10,732 nt of DNA from Candidatus Omnitrophota bacterium. GTDB lineage: Bacteria; Omnitrophota; Omnitrophia; Omnitrophales; Aquincolibacteriaceae. The stretch's first letter is position 1; the number at the start of each line of letters is the position of its first letter. Of the stretch, positions 1 through 6,749 are shown piece after piece. A program made the translations under genes and the position numbers. The stretch lies in assembly GCA_023246995.1 (NCBI GenBank), contig JAHFHI010000015.1, positions 1-10,732 of the forward strand. The letters are read 5' to 3'. The notes below the pieces were generated by a model that made no database searches, was not told the origin of the DNA, and saw only the letters and a program-made list of their open reading frames with translations.

Positions 1-1036
1 AATTCCAAAACGCTTTTCTCCAGACCTCAAGGTCCGCAGTCCAGGAAGACCTGAAAGGATCGGGCTCAACAAGCGCCTCCTTGAGATCAAGAAACCGTTC
101 TGCCACGCGTGCGGGACCGCAGAGCGCCAAAAGCACAAAAAAAGCCCCAAGGCCCAGAACCGCCCGGCGACGTCGTCGGGCAAGAAAAAATAAAACCGCG
201 ACCCCCGCACCGAGCGCCAGATAGCTCTTTCGGGAATAGGTCCACAAAAGAGGAAAAAAACCGAGCAGAATAAGACTCAAAAAACGGCTCCGCGCGGCCC
301 GAGACTCCGCGCGGATAAAAAACGCGCAGGCGACGGACACCCAAAACGCGAGAAAACCACCCATGTGGTTGGCATCCCCGCGAAAGGGAAATCGCTCGAA
401 AAGCCTGTAATAATTCGGGTAGAGAGCCTTTTCAACAGGAAAAAAGTGCTCGAAAAAACCGTAGAGGGCCGCCATGAGGCCGATCGCCCAAAAGATCCGG
501 ATTCCGGCTTCAATCTTCAGCCGGCTCTGGAAGGCGTGAACGGCCAGAGAAAAAACAAGAAAATACTCGGTCCATTTGAGCAGATAAAGAAAGCTGACCA
601 GCGGTTTATCAACGGACCCTGCCCGGAAAGCCGCGAAAACGGATAGCGCGCACACCCAAAGATAAATCAAAAACGCTCGGGCTGACCTGGAAACCCCGGC
701 AAAAAAATCCGGGGGCGGCGGACTTATCCGAACGCCTTGAGGAGACGCTAAAAATGAGAGGGTGAGCAGTATAAGAATGACATCTTCGGCGCGCAGATCC
801 AGCCGGTAGCCGGGGGGGATGGTTGCCAGGCTTAATCTCGGAATAAAAATGGCCAGCATCAGCAGGAGCACCCAGAGTGCCGTCTGGACACGCTCCTTTC
901 GGAAGGCGTGAAGAATTTTCACACCTCCGAGAAAATTCCGGGCAACCCGGACCACTCCGCTATCGGCGAAGAGTTCCCAAGACTGCCGGGTTTCCCCCGC
1001 CCCGATTGTTTTGTCCTCTAAAACAAACGTGTTCAT
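1..1036 (-). CDS. O-antigen ligase/polymerase-like membrane protein (3' part missing)
   Basis: An uninterrupted frame of 345 codons runs from an ATG at 1036 to the left edge, so the C-terminus is outside the window. After a cytoplasmic-looking stretch of about 50 residues there are about nine hydrophobic segments, near residues 53-66, 85-97, 121-138, 150-167, 180-195, 223-242, 252-266, 273-286 and 292-306. Residues 217-229 (FPFRGDANHMGGF) match the G-x-x-N-x-x-G pattern of the WaaL/Wzy family. YSRKSYLALG (267-276) is another typical element of that family. The stretch at 326-343 (PFRSSWTADLEVWRKAFW) looks like the start of the large periplasmic loop that carries the catalytic site. Such proteins polymerise lipid-linked repeat units or transfer a finished glycan to lipid A or protein, in the inner membrane facing the periplasm. 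The start overlaps the stop of the upstream gene by one base (TGATG), so translation is probably coupled. Ligase, polymerase and protein O-glycosylase cannot be told apart here. Confidence 0.8.
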   Translation of the reverse strand, partial: MNTFVLEDKTIGAGETRQSWELFADSGVVRVARNFLGGVKILHAFRKERVQTALWVLLLMLAIFIPRLSLATIPPGYRLDLRAEDVILILLTLSFLASPQGVRISPPPPDFFAGVSRSARAFLIYLWVCALSVFAAFRAGSVDKPLVSFLYLLKWTEYFLVFSLAVHAFQSRLKIEAGIRIFWAIGLMAALYGFFEHFFPVEKALYPNYYRLFERFPFRGDANHMGGFLAFWVSVACAFFIRAESRAARSRFLSLILLGFFPLLWTYSRKSYLALGAGVAVLFFLARRRRRAVLGLGAFFVLLALCGPARVAERFLDLKEALVEPDPFRSSWTADLEVWRKAFWN

Positions 1037-1494
1037 CAGATGGGAACCTTTTCATCAAGCAGACTGCAGCGGTAAATGCGCCCCTCGATAAAAACGTCGT
1101 CCCCGATCAGCACCACTTTGGCGCCGCGCACAAGCGTGTATTTACCGTAACGAAACAGCCCGGAGTCTTCAAGAACCATGCGCAGTTTGACCTCGGCGTA
1201 GGGAATTTTGCGGTCCGAGAAATCGCGGTAGCCGGTTCGGAGAATCTGCCATTCGACGCCTCCGTGAACCCCGCGGTGTTCGAGCCCCGAAGCCAGATCC
1301 TCGACAAGCCATGCTAAATCGTCGGGCAGCAGGAGCTCGAGCCTTGCGTAACGGACGACTCCTTCGCGGATAATGCGCCCTGAAAACGGAATCGGCCGCA
1401 CAAAAGTGAAGTAAACACTGGCAAAGGCAAGCCCCAAAAGCGTCAAAACAAAAACGTCAAAGAGCGATAGGCGCTTGAGAGGATTCGGCTTCAT
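1036..1494 (-). CDS. Small membrane-anchored protein, DUF4330-like
   Basis: Encodes 152 residues. A short basic N-terminus (KPNPLKR) is followed by one hydrophobic helix at about 12-32 and a soluble, beta-rich remainder, so it should be anchored in the inner membrane with the bulk outside. The layout (one N-terminal helix starting with FDV, then alternating strands ending in a G-x-x-V-x-I-x-G-x-I-type segment at 124-140) resembles the DUF4330 family, whose function is unknown. I made this match from memory of the family pattern, and it is not strong. The frame is open further upstream to 1551, but the ATG at 1494 is preferred: it forms an ATGA overlap with the asnB stop, and the extra 19 residues (rich in G, A, W and R) are encoded inside asnB. 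It lies between the amidotransferase and the ligase-like gene and overlaps both, which suggests a role as an accessory factor of one of them. Confidence 0.75.
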   Translation of the reverse strand: MKPNPLKRLSLFDVFVLTLLGLAFASVYFTFVRPIPFSGRIIREGVVRYARLELLLPDDLAWLVEDLASGLEHRGVHGGVEWQILRTGYRDFSDRKIPYAEVKLRMVLEDSGLFRYGKYTLVRGAKVVLIGDDVFIEGRIYRCSLLDEKVPI

Positions 1495-3398
1495 GGAATC
1501 CGGCCCCCGGCCCCTAACCCAACCGGCTCCCCACGGCGCGAGCGCGCCCATAATTCAAAAACCATCAAAGCAAATATCGGGTGTCCGAAGCGCTGACGCC
1601 CCGCCGCATGCTCCTCTAAGATTGACCGCAAAGATTCAGGCCTAAAATAGCTTAAAGAAGCGGCCCCCTCGCCGAGCAGTAAACCCCGCGCGTGCTTGAG
1701 AAAATCTCCACGGAACCACCGCTCAAGCGGCGGGCTGAAGCCCTGCTTGCGCTGCGCGGTAATCGACGGGGGAAGGATTTTCTTCAAGGCTTTCCGGAAA
1801 ATATATTTCGTCGTGCGCCCTTTAAATTTTAAACTCGCCGGAATTTTGGCCGCCATCTCGATCACCTTGTGGTCAAGCAGCGGCACACGGACCTCAAGGG
1901 AGTGGCGCATGCTCATACGGTCGACTTTTGTCAGAATATCGTCGGGAAGATAAACGGTTGCGTCAAAACGCAGGGCTGCCGCCACAGGATCCCGGCCTTT
2001 AAAAATCTCCTCGAGCCCCCGGAGGCTTGAGTGATCTTCAAGCTCCGCTTGGGCCCAATCTTGAAAAAGACCGTGCTTTCTGGACTCGCTCACCGCCGTG
2101 ACCCTGCGGGCGAAGCTTCGCTCCGGGCTGCAGGACCCGTCATAAAGAAAACGCCGCAGCGTCTGGAGGAAACCTTTTTCCCGGTTAGGCTCGGGGGATA
2201 TGGCGAAAGATCTTTCCAGGAGCCCGCGCACGCTCTGCGGCAGACGGCGATAGCCCGCAAGCCAGGCCTCTTTGCGCGTCCAAAGATACCCTCCGAAAAG
2301 TTCGTCGCCTCCGTCGCCGGAGAGGCAAACTTTTACGTCTTTGCGGGCAAAGCGGCTTACCAGAAAGGTCGGAATAGAAGATGCGTCCGCAAAGGGCTCG
2401 TCAAATCCGGCAATCACTTCCGGAAGAAGATCCAAAGCAGCGGCGCTTACGATTTCCTCATGATGGTCGGAGCCGAACTTCCGCGCGACCTCGCGGGCAT
2501 AGGGAAGCTCGTTATAGCGAGGATCGTCAAAACCAATGGAATAAGTCTTCACCGGGGTCTTCGACTGGCGGGCCATAAGAGCAAGCACCGCGCTTGAATC
2601 CAGGCCGCCGCTTAAGAAGGCCCCCACCGGCACATCGCTTATCCGGTGAAGCCGCACGGATTCTTCGACCTCTCCCAGGATGCGGTCACACCATGCGGTT
2701 TCGCTCATGCTCTCGGGCGACGCTTCGGGCCAGCTCCAGTAACACCGGAGTTCGATCTCTCCTTCGTGGTAACTCAGATAATGACCGGGCGCGAGCTTAT
2801 GCACATCGCGGTAGATCGTCCCAGGAGAAGGAATATAAAGAAAAGATAAATAATCACTCAAAGCCTGAATCGAAATCCGGGTTTGGACCTGCGGAAACTC
2901 GAGGAGCGCCTTCAGTTCGGAAGCGAAGGCCAGAACGCCCTCCTGAAACCAGTAAAAAAGCGGCTTGATTCCAGCCCGGTCACGATAGAGAAAAAAACGG
3001 GAGGCCTTGGCGTCCCAGAGCGCAATCGCGAACATTCCCCGGAGATCCCGGACAAAGGCCTCACCTTTTTCCTCATAGAGGTGAACAATCACCTCGGTGT
3101 CCGAAGAGGTTTGAAACTTATGCCCTTTGGCCAGAAGGTACCGGCGCAATTCCTGAAAGTTGTAAATTTCTCCGTTAAAAACCGTCCACACGGTCCGGTC
3201 TTCATTGCAGAGAGGCTGATGGCCGCCTTCGAGATCGATAATCGAAAGCCGACGCATGGCAAGCGCGGCCTGCGCGCCCTGCCAGTATCCTTCATCGTCA
3301 GGCCCCCGCCTGCGCAGGGTTTCGTTCATACGCCGGAGGAGAGCCGGGTCCAGGGGCGCCTGATCAGAAGGTTGAATGACTCCGGCAATGCCGCACAT
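1491..3398 (-). CDS. asnB: Asparagine synthase-type glutamine amidotransferase (AsnB family)
   Basis: Encodes 635 residues and looks complete. The protein begins MCGIAGV, giving the N-terminal nucleophile Cys2 of class II glutaminase domains after Met removal. Glutamine-binding residues fall where expected: R50 (RRLSIID), N75 and E77 (FNGEIYN), D100 (SSDTEV). The C-terminal synthetase domain has the ATP-pyrophosphatase loop SGGLDSS at 263-269, SGDGGDELFGG at 360-370, DDILTKVDRMSM at 486-497 and EVRVPLLDH at 502-510. All key motifs are intact, so the enzyme should hydrolyse glutamine, channel ammonia and amidate an adenylated carboxylate. In free-living cells that substrate is aspartate. In polysaccharide loci, members of this family are thought to amidate uronic acids or other sugar carboxylates, which fits the neighbours here. 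The length is at the long end for AsnB, as is common for exopolysaccharide-associated versions. The start lies 3 bp after the glycosyltransferase stop, with GGGGAG at 3406-3411, 7 nt upstream. Its stop overlaps the next gene as ATGA. Confidence 0.95.
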   Translation of the reverse strand: MCGIAGVIQPSDQAPLDPALLRRMNETLRRRGPDDEGYWQGAQAALAMRRLSIIDLEGGHQPLCNEDRTVWTVFNGEIYNFQELRRYLLAKGHKFQTSSDTEVIVHLYEEKGEAFVRDLRGMFAIALWDAKASRFFLYRDRAGIKPLFYWFQEGVLAFASELKALLEFPQVQTRISIQALSDYLSFLYIPSPGTIYRDVHKLAPGHYLSYHEGEIELRCYWSWPEASPESMSETAWCDRILGEVEESVRLHRISDVPVGAFLSGGLDSSAVLALMARQSKTPVKTYSIGFDDPRYNELPYAREVARKFGSDHHEEIVSAAALDLLPEVIAGFDEPFADASSIPTFLVSRFARKDVKVCLSGDGGDELFGGYLWTRKEAWLAGYRRLPQSVRGLLERSFAISPEPNREKGFLQTLRRFLYDGSCSPERSFARRVTAVSESRKHGLFQDWAQAELEDHSSLRGLEEIFKGRDPVAAALRFDATVYLPDDILTKVDRMSMRHSLEVRVPLLDHKVIEMAAKIPASLKFKGRTTKYIFRKALKKILPPSITAQRKQGFSPPLERWFRGDFLKHARGLLLGEGAASLSYFRPESLRSILEEHAAGRQRFGHPIFALMVFELWARSRRGEPVGLGAGGRIP

Positions 3399-3401
3399 GG
3401 T

Positions 3402-4628
3402 TCAGCTCCCCGCCAAAGTCGGAACTTGCTCAGGCTCTTGATCAGGCTGAAAATGCGGTTCTCCGCCCCCGGCGTGAAATGTCCCGCTCTTTTCGTTCAG
3501 CAGAGAGCGGTAGAGAACTTCGTAATCATCCAACATGCGTTTCTGCGTAAAATCCCGCGCAATTTTTTGTTTTCCCGCCTGGCCGAGGCGAAGCGCCAGT
3601 TCCGGGCATTTCAAAAGACGCAGGAGCGCTCCCGCCATAAGACCGGACTGGGCCGGCGGCACCAGAAGCCCGTCGGCCTCGTTTTCGATAAGCTCCGGAA
3701 TCCCTCCTGTAAGGGTGCTGACCACTGGCCTCCCCAAGGCCATGGCCTCAAGAAGCACATTGGGAAAACCCTCCCATAACGACCCCAGAAGAAAAATATC
3801 AAAAGCCGTCATGATGTCGGGGATATCCAGCCGGGGGCCGGTAAAAACAAAACGGGTTTGTGAAACAAGCCCGGCTCTGGAGCGCAAATCTTCTTCCAGA
3901 GGGCCCGCGCCGACAAAAACGAACCAAACATCGGGATGAGTCCGAAGCACTTCGCCGGCCGCCTGAATCACAGATTCATAGCCCTTTTCCCGGGAGAGAT
4001 TCGCGACAGTGCCGACGACCCGGGCGCCGGGAGGAATCCCCCAGGATTCACGGATTCGCGCCGCCGCATCCGTTCGGGGCCCTGTGAGGTATGTTTCGTC
4101 AACGCCGTTTCGGATCGTGAGCAGCTTGCCCCGCGTCTGCCATTCAGTCTCGCGCGTCCATTTTTCAGCGGCTTTTGAACAACAAACGATCTTATCGGTA
4201 AAAAAATTCCCGGCATTCTCGAGGACCAAATGACGCCGCTTGCGCCAGTATGGGATTTCCCGCCGCGAAGACAAAACCGCGGGGATCTTCAGAAGTTTCG
4301 CGGGCAATCCGGAAAAGAAATGAAACCCAAAAAGATAGGTGTGGAGAATATCCGGGCGAAGCCGGGCTAAAAAGCGGTAACTCTCCCGAAGGGTTGAAAT
4401 GCCCCACGAAGAGTCCGCACCCAAGCACTCGAAGGGAATCCCGGAGCTGCGCACATCCTTAGCCAAAACACCTTCGCGAAAAAAAGTGCCGATGCCGGTT
4501 TGAAATCCGCGTTCGGCCATCCCCCGGGCCAGAGCCAGCACATGGCGTTCAGCGCCTCCCAGCCTCATTTCAGGCAGGAGGTACCAGATTTTGGGGGGAT
4601 TTGAGCTTAACCGGGCTTTATAAGACAA
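3402..4628 (-). CDS. Glycosyltransferase family 4
   Basis: Encodes 408 residues with a GT-B fold. The N-terminal domain begins with strand KIWYLLPE (13-20) followed by the glycine-rich acceptor-side loop RLGGAERHV (22-30). The donor domain has GTVANLSREKGYES (206-219), with the conserved R-x-K. It also has FVGAGPLEEDL (238-248) and the family EX7E motif, E286-GFPNVLL-E294, which binds the nucleotide-sugar ribose and phosphates. The enzyme should be a retaining transferase acting at the cytoplasmic face on a lipid-linked acceptor; the sugar cannot be read from sequence. It starts at TTG: the first in-frame ATG (residue 21) would remove the first strand and part of the glycine-rich loop. The TTG overlaps the end of the upstream SDR gene by 11 bp and has its own GAGG. 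The last 25 or so residues (GGGEPHFQPDQEPEQVP region) are a polar, probably disordered tail beyond the usual fold. Confidence 0.92.
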   Translation of the reverse strand: MSYKARLSSNPPKIWYLLPEMRLGGAERHVLALARGMAERGFQTGIGTFFREGVLAKDVRSSGIPFECLGADSSWGISTLRESYRFLARLRPDILHTYLFGFHFFSGLPAKLLKIPAVLSSRREIPYWRKRRHLVLENAGNFFTDKIVCCSKAAEKWTRETEWQTRGKLLTIRNGVDETYLTGPRTDAAARIRESWGIPPGARVVGTVANLSREKGYESVIQAAGEVLRTHPDVWFVFVGAGPLEEDLRSRAGLVSQTRFVFTGPRLDIPDIMTAFDIFLLGSLWEGFPNVLLEAMALGRPVVSTLTGGIPELIENEADGLLVPPAQSGLMAGALLRLLKCPELALRLGQAGKQKIARDFTQKRMLDDYEVLYRSLLNEKSGTFHAGGGEPHFQPDQEPEQVPTLAGS

Positions 4629-5613
4629 CGGCCGGCCTCAAGACAGAGGCCATCTGATCGCGCAGGTGCGCGATGACGAGTTGCAGGACTCCGTCCAGAT
4701 CAAGTGTGGGCGTGAAGCCAACCAGCGCCGCGGCCTTGCTGATGTCAGGCACCCGGCGCTGCATATCTTCAAACCCCTCTTCATAAGCCTCGTCATACGG
4801 GATGTAAACAACCTTGGACGGGCTTCCGGTCAGGGCAATGATTTTTTCGGCGAGCGCCTTGATCGAAATCTCACCCTGATTGCCGAGGTTAAAGACCTGC
4901 CCCACAGCGTTCGGATGCTCCATCAGGCGAACCATTCCCTCCACGGCGTCCTTGACGTAAAGGAAACAACGGCTCTGCAGGCCTGTCCCGTAGACTGTAA
5001 GGTCAAAACCTTTAAGCGCCTGATCGACAAGACGCGGAATCACCATCCCGTAATGTCCCGTCTGACGCGGACCCACGGTGTTAAAAAGCCTGACAATGAT
5101 CGTCGGCACACTTTTTTGCTTCCAGTAAACATAAGCCAGAATCTCGTCGACAGCCTTGGAAGTCGAATAGCTCCATCGGCTCTTAAGCGGGGAACCCAGG
5201 ATGCGGTCATCGTTTTCCTTGAGCGGGCCGCTCGCATTTTTTCCGTAGATCTCGGAAGTTGAAGTGATAAGAACCTTGCGGTGATAACGGTAGACCATTT
5301 CGAGAACGATTTCGCTGCCCTTGATATTGGTCATAAGAGAGCGGAGAGGGTCTTTGACAATGAGATCGACCCCAACGGCGGCCGCCAGATGAAAAACCCA
5401 ATCGGCCCGTTCCACCAGTTTATCCACAAGGGTTTCGTTTAAAATATCGCCTACCACGAGCTGAAAATTTGGCTCGGTTTCCAAATGGGCGATGTTTTCA
5501 AGCCGGCCTGTGGAAAGATTGTCGAGTACGGTGACCTGGTGGCCCTTAGAGAGAAGCAATTCCGCCAAATGGCTTCCGATGAAACCCGCTCCGCCCGTAA
5601 TAAGAACTTTCAT
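4618..5613 (-). CDS. NAD-dependent extended SDR, ArnA/UDP-glucuronate decarboxylase-like
   Basis: Encodes 331 residues, full length for an extended short-chain dehydrogenase. The Rossmann motif TGGAGFIGS is at 6-14 and the catalytic Y149-xxx-K153 sits in SYSTSK. The active-site strand reads TSTSEIYG (117-124), giving S120 and E121. This Ser-Glu pair is the hallmark of the decarboxylating branch (ArnA decarboxylase domain, UXS), where dehydratases such as RmlB have Asp-Glu and GalE lacks the acidic residue. R215 in QSRCFLYV matches the arginine of ArnA in a KRCF-type context, and SRWSYS, VRLFNTVGPR and NLGN add to the resemblance. The likely reaction is on a UDP-uronate, giving a UDP-pentose or 4-keto sugar, but many unassigned SDRs share these features, so an epimerase activity is possible. 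It is the first gene of the leftward block, preceded by GGAGG (5622-5626) 8 nt before ATG and by a good -10 box. Confidence 0.88.
   Translation of the reverse strand: MKVLITGGAGFIGSHLAELLLSKGHQVTVLDNLSTGRLENIAHLETEPNFQLVVGDILNETLVDKLVERADWVFHLAAAVGVDLIVKDPLRSLMTNIKGSEIVLEMVYRYHRKVLITSTSEIYGKNASGPLKENDDRILGSPLKSRWSYSTSKAVDEILAYVYWKQKSVPTIIVRLFNTVGPRQTGHYGMVIPRLVDQALKGFDLTVYGTGLQSRCFLYVKDAVEGMVRLMEHPNAVGQVFNLGNQGEISIKALAEKIIALTGSPSKVVYIPYDEAYEEGFEDMQRRVPDISKAAALVGFTPTLDLDGVLQLVIAHLRDQMASVLRPAVVL
4636..4639 (-). promoter_or_regulatory. Shine-Dalgarno deciding the TTG start of the GT4 gene
   Basis: On the minus strand GAGG lies 7 nt before the TTG at 4628-4626, inside the 3' end of the upstream SDR gene. 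Together with loss of the first beta strand if the next ATG were used, it supports TTG as the true start. Confidence 0.6.
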
Positions 5614-5621
5614 AAATTAAG

Positions 5622-5626
5622 CCTCC
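5622..5626 (-). promoter_or_regulatory. Strong Shine-Dalgarno of the SDR gene
   Basis: GGAGG on the minus strand, 8 nt before the ATG at 5613. It is among the best ribosome sites in the window, as expected for the first gene of a unit whose downstream genes rely on overlap. Confidence 0.75.
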
Positions 5627-5641
5627 GCGACGATCGCCCTT

Positions 5642-5659
5642 AAGCTTCTGCATAAGCTT
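5642..5659. repeat. Paired AAGCTT dyad in the leader of the leftward unit
   Basis: AAGCTT occurs at 5642-5647 and 5654-5659, separated by six bases. Because the hexamer is itself a palindrome, the pair is both a 12-base-phased direct repeat (TAAGCTT at 5641 and 5653) and an inverted repeat with a 6-nt loop. It falls about 10-28 nt downstream of the predicted leftward transcription start, so it could be a small leader hairpin or a protein-binding site. Confidence 0.35.
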
Positions 5660-5675
5660 TCTTCGGGCTCCAGTC

Positions 5676-5704
5676 ATTATATCCATAACCCGGGCTTTTG
5701 AAAG
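5676..5704 (-). promoter_or_regulatory. Predicted sigma70-type promoter, leftward (SDR-GT4-asnB unit)
   Basis: On the minus strand a perfect TATAAT lies at 5681-5676, preceded after a 17-bp spacer by CTTTCA (5704-5699), which matches three of six bases of the -35 consensus. Transcription would begin near 5669, leaving a leader of about 56 nt before the SDR start. The -10 and spacing are good and the -35 is weak, so an activator may assist. Confidence 0.5.
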
Positions 5705-5713
5705 ACAAAAAAC

Positions 5714-5759
5714 CGGCCATTTTACAGGGGGCTTTCGGCATTATCTGTTTCCCTGGCCG
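5714..5759. repeat. Imperfect inverted repeat upstream of the rightward promoter
   Basis: CGGCCA at 5714-5719 pairs with TGGCCG at 5754-5759, and GGG (5727-5729) can pair with CCC (5751-5753) inside it. It lies between the two divergent promoters, with its right arm inside the -35/-10 spacer of the rightward one. It may be an operator or a transcript hairpin, but the match is modest and could be chance. Confidence 0.25.
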
Positions 5760-5775
5760 TAGGTTACGGTATAAT
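5748..5775 (+). promoter_or_regulatory. Predicted promoter, rightward (methyltransferase-like gene)
   Basis: A perfect TATAAT lies at 5770-5775. The best -35 candidates are poor: TTTCCC at 5748-5753 with a 16-bp spacer, or one base earlier with 17. The expected start near 5781-5782 is only about 11-12 nt before the ATG at 5793, so the transcript would begin at or inside the GAGG ribosome site. Confidence 0.4.
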
Positions 5776-5780
5776 GCCAC

Positions 5781-5784
5781 GAGG
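5781..5784 (+). promoter_or_regulatory. Shine-Dalgarno of the rightward methyltransferase-like gene
   Basis: GAGG is spaced 8 nt from the ATG at 5793. This favours 5793 over the out-of-frame ATG at 5774, which overlaps the -10 box. Confidence 0.6.
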
Positions 5785-5792
5785 TCAAAATC

Positions 5793-6743
5793 ATGCTTTT
5801 AAAGATTGTTTTGAGCGGTATGCTGCAGGAAATTCCGGGGTTCAAAAGCCTGCGTCCCCGGGTCCGGCAAGATCCCGGCTTTACGGCCCGTTATTGCTAT
5901 TCCACATGGCTCCGCCATCTTGTCGCCTCCTTCAAAGGGGGCCTTCAGAAAATCCCGGAGGCTGTGGCTGAATTAGGGCCCGGCGATTCTCTCGGGACGG
6001 GTCTGGCCGCTATTCTCTCGGGGGCCGCGCGCTTTTATGCCCTGGATATCCTCCCCTATGCGGACTCCGGGCAAAACCTGCGTGTTTTCGAAGAGCTCGT
6101 CGAACTTTTCAAGGCGCGCTCGCCGGTCCCCGGGAACGATGAATTTCCCGATTTAAAACCTCCGCTCGAAGATTACCCGTTTCCGTCTTGGATTCTTTCA
6201 GAGGCGCTCTTGAAGGAAAGTCTTGCGGCCAAACGCCTTGAGGCCATTCGGCAGATTCTAAAAAACACGGAAAGAAAACCGGTCCCGGGCGGCCTTGAGA
6301 TACGCTACTTTGTTCCCTGGTGCGATCCGGGGGTGATTCAGGAGCAAAGCCTGGATATGATTTTCTCGCAGGCCGTGCTCGAGCATGTCACGGATCTTTC
6401 GCTTGCTTACGGCGCCATGTCGCGATGGCTCAAACCCGGCGGATGGATGTCCCACCAGATTGATTTCAAATCGCACGGTACTTCGAAATACTGGAACGGC
6501 CACTGGCGTTATCCCTCTTGGGCGTGGGACATGATTACCGGAAAACGGAAATATTTCTTAAACCGCCAGCCTTGCTCGGTGCACTTAGCGCTTCACCGCG
6601 AACACGGCTTTGAAATTACGGGGGAATTGCGCTACGCGGCGACGGAAACTCTTTCCCGACACCAGTTGGCATCCCCCTTCAGGAATTTCTCTGAGGCGGA
6701 CTTTTCGACGAGCGGGGTTTTAATTCAGTCGCGAAAAAAATAA
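5793..6743 (+). CDS. Class I SAM-dependent methyltransferase-like protein with a long insertion
   Basis: Encodes 316 residues. Motif I is AELGPGDSLGTG (59-70), followed by an acidic residue at the end of strand 2 (D85 in ALDILPYA). The motif IV/V region is SLDMIFSQAVLEHVTDL (186-202) and WLKPGGWMSHQIDF (212-225). Between strand 2 and that region lie about 100 residues with no counterpart in a minimal methyltransferase (about 86-185), including a conserved-looking PLEDYPFPSWIL and a PW dipeptide (175-176). The C-terminal part has WNGHWRYPSWAWDMITGKRKYFLNR-type residues (234-258), a layout I recall from methyltransferase-domain proteins in polysaccharide loci. Substrate unknown; a sugar or lipid-linked intermediate is likely from context. 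It is the only gene on the plus strand, with its own predicted promoter, and its stop is 6 bp from the stop of the converging MT-GT2 gene. Confidence 0.82.
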   Translation: MLLKIVLSGMLQEIPGFKSLRPRVRQDPGFTARYCYSTWLRHLVASFKGGLQKIPEAVAELGPGDSLGTGLAAILSGAARFYALDILPYADSGQNLRVFEELVELFKARSPVPGNDEFPDLKPPLEDYPFPSWILSEALLKESLAAKRLEAIRQILKNTERKPVPGGLEIRYFVPWCDPGVIQEQSLDMIFSQAVLEHVTDLSLAYGAMSRWLKPGGWMSHQIDFKSHGTSKYWNGHWRYPSWAWDMITGKRKYFLNRQPCSVHLALHREHGFEITGELRYAATETLSRHQLASPFRNFSEADFSTSGVLIQSRKK

Positions 6744-6749
6744 CCGCGA

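Noticed and set aside
1495..1551. Upstream extension of the small membrane protein to an ATG at 1551
   Set aside because: The added 19 residues are encoded within asnB and look like chance translation. The ATG at 1494 gives the ATGA overlap and starts just before the membrane helix.
2883..3779. Long open frame on the plus strand (298 codons) opposite asnB and the GT4 gene, with smaller ones at 2031-2597 and 4666-5262
   Set aside because: They are antisense to genes with full catalytic motifs, have basic, low-information translations with no recognisable motif, and lack convincing ribosome sites. GC-rich coding DNA commonly gives such shadows.
5774..5971. Short plus-strand frame starting at the ATG inside the -10 box
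   Set aside because: It has no ribosome site, overlaps the 5' end of the methyltransferase-like gene in another frame, and has no recognisable features.
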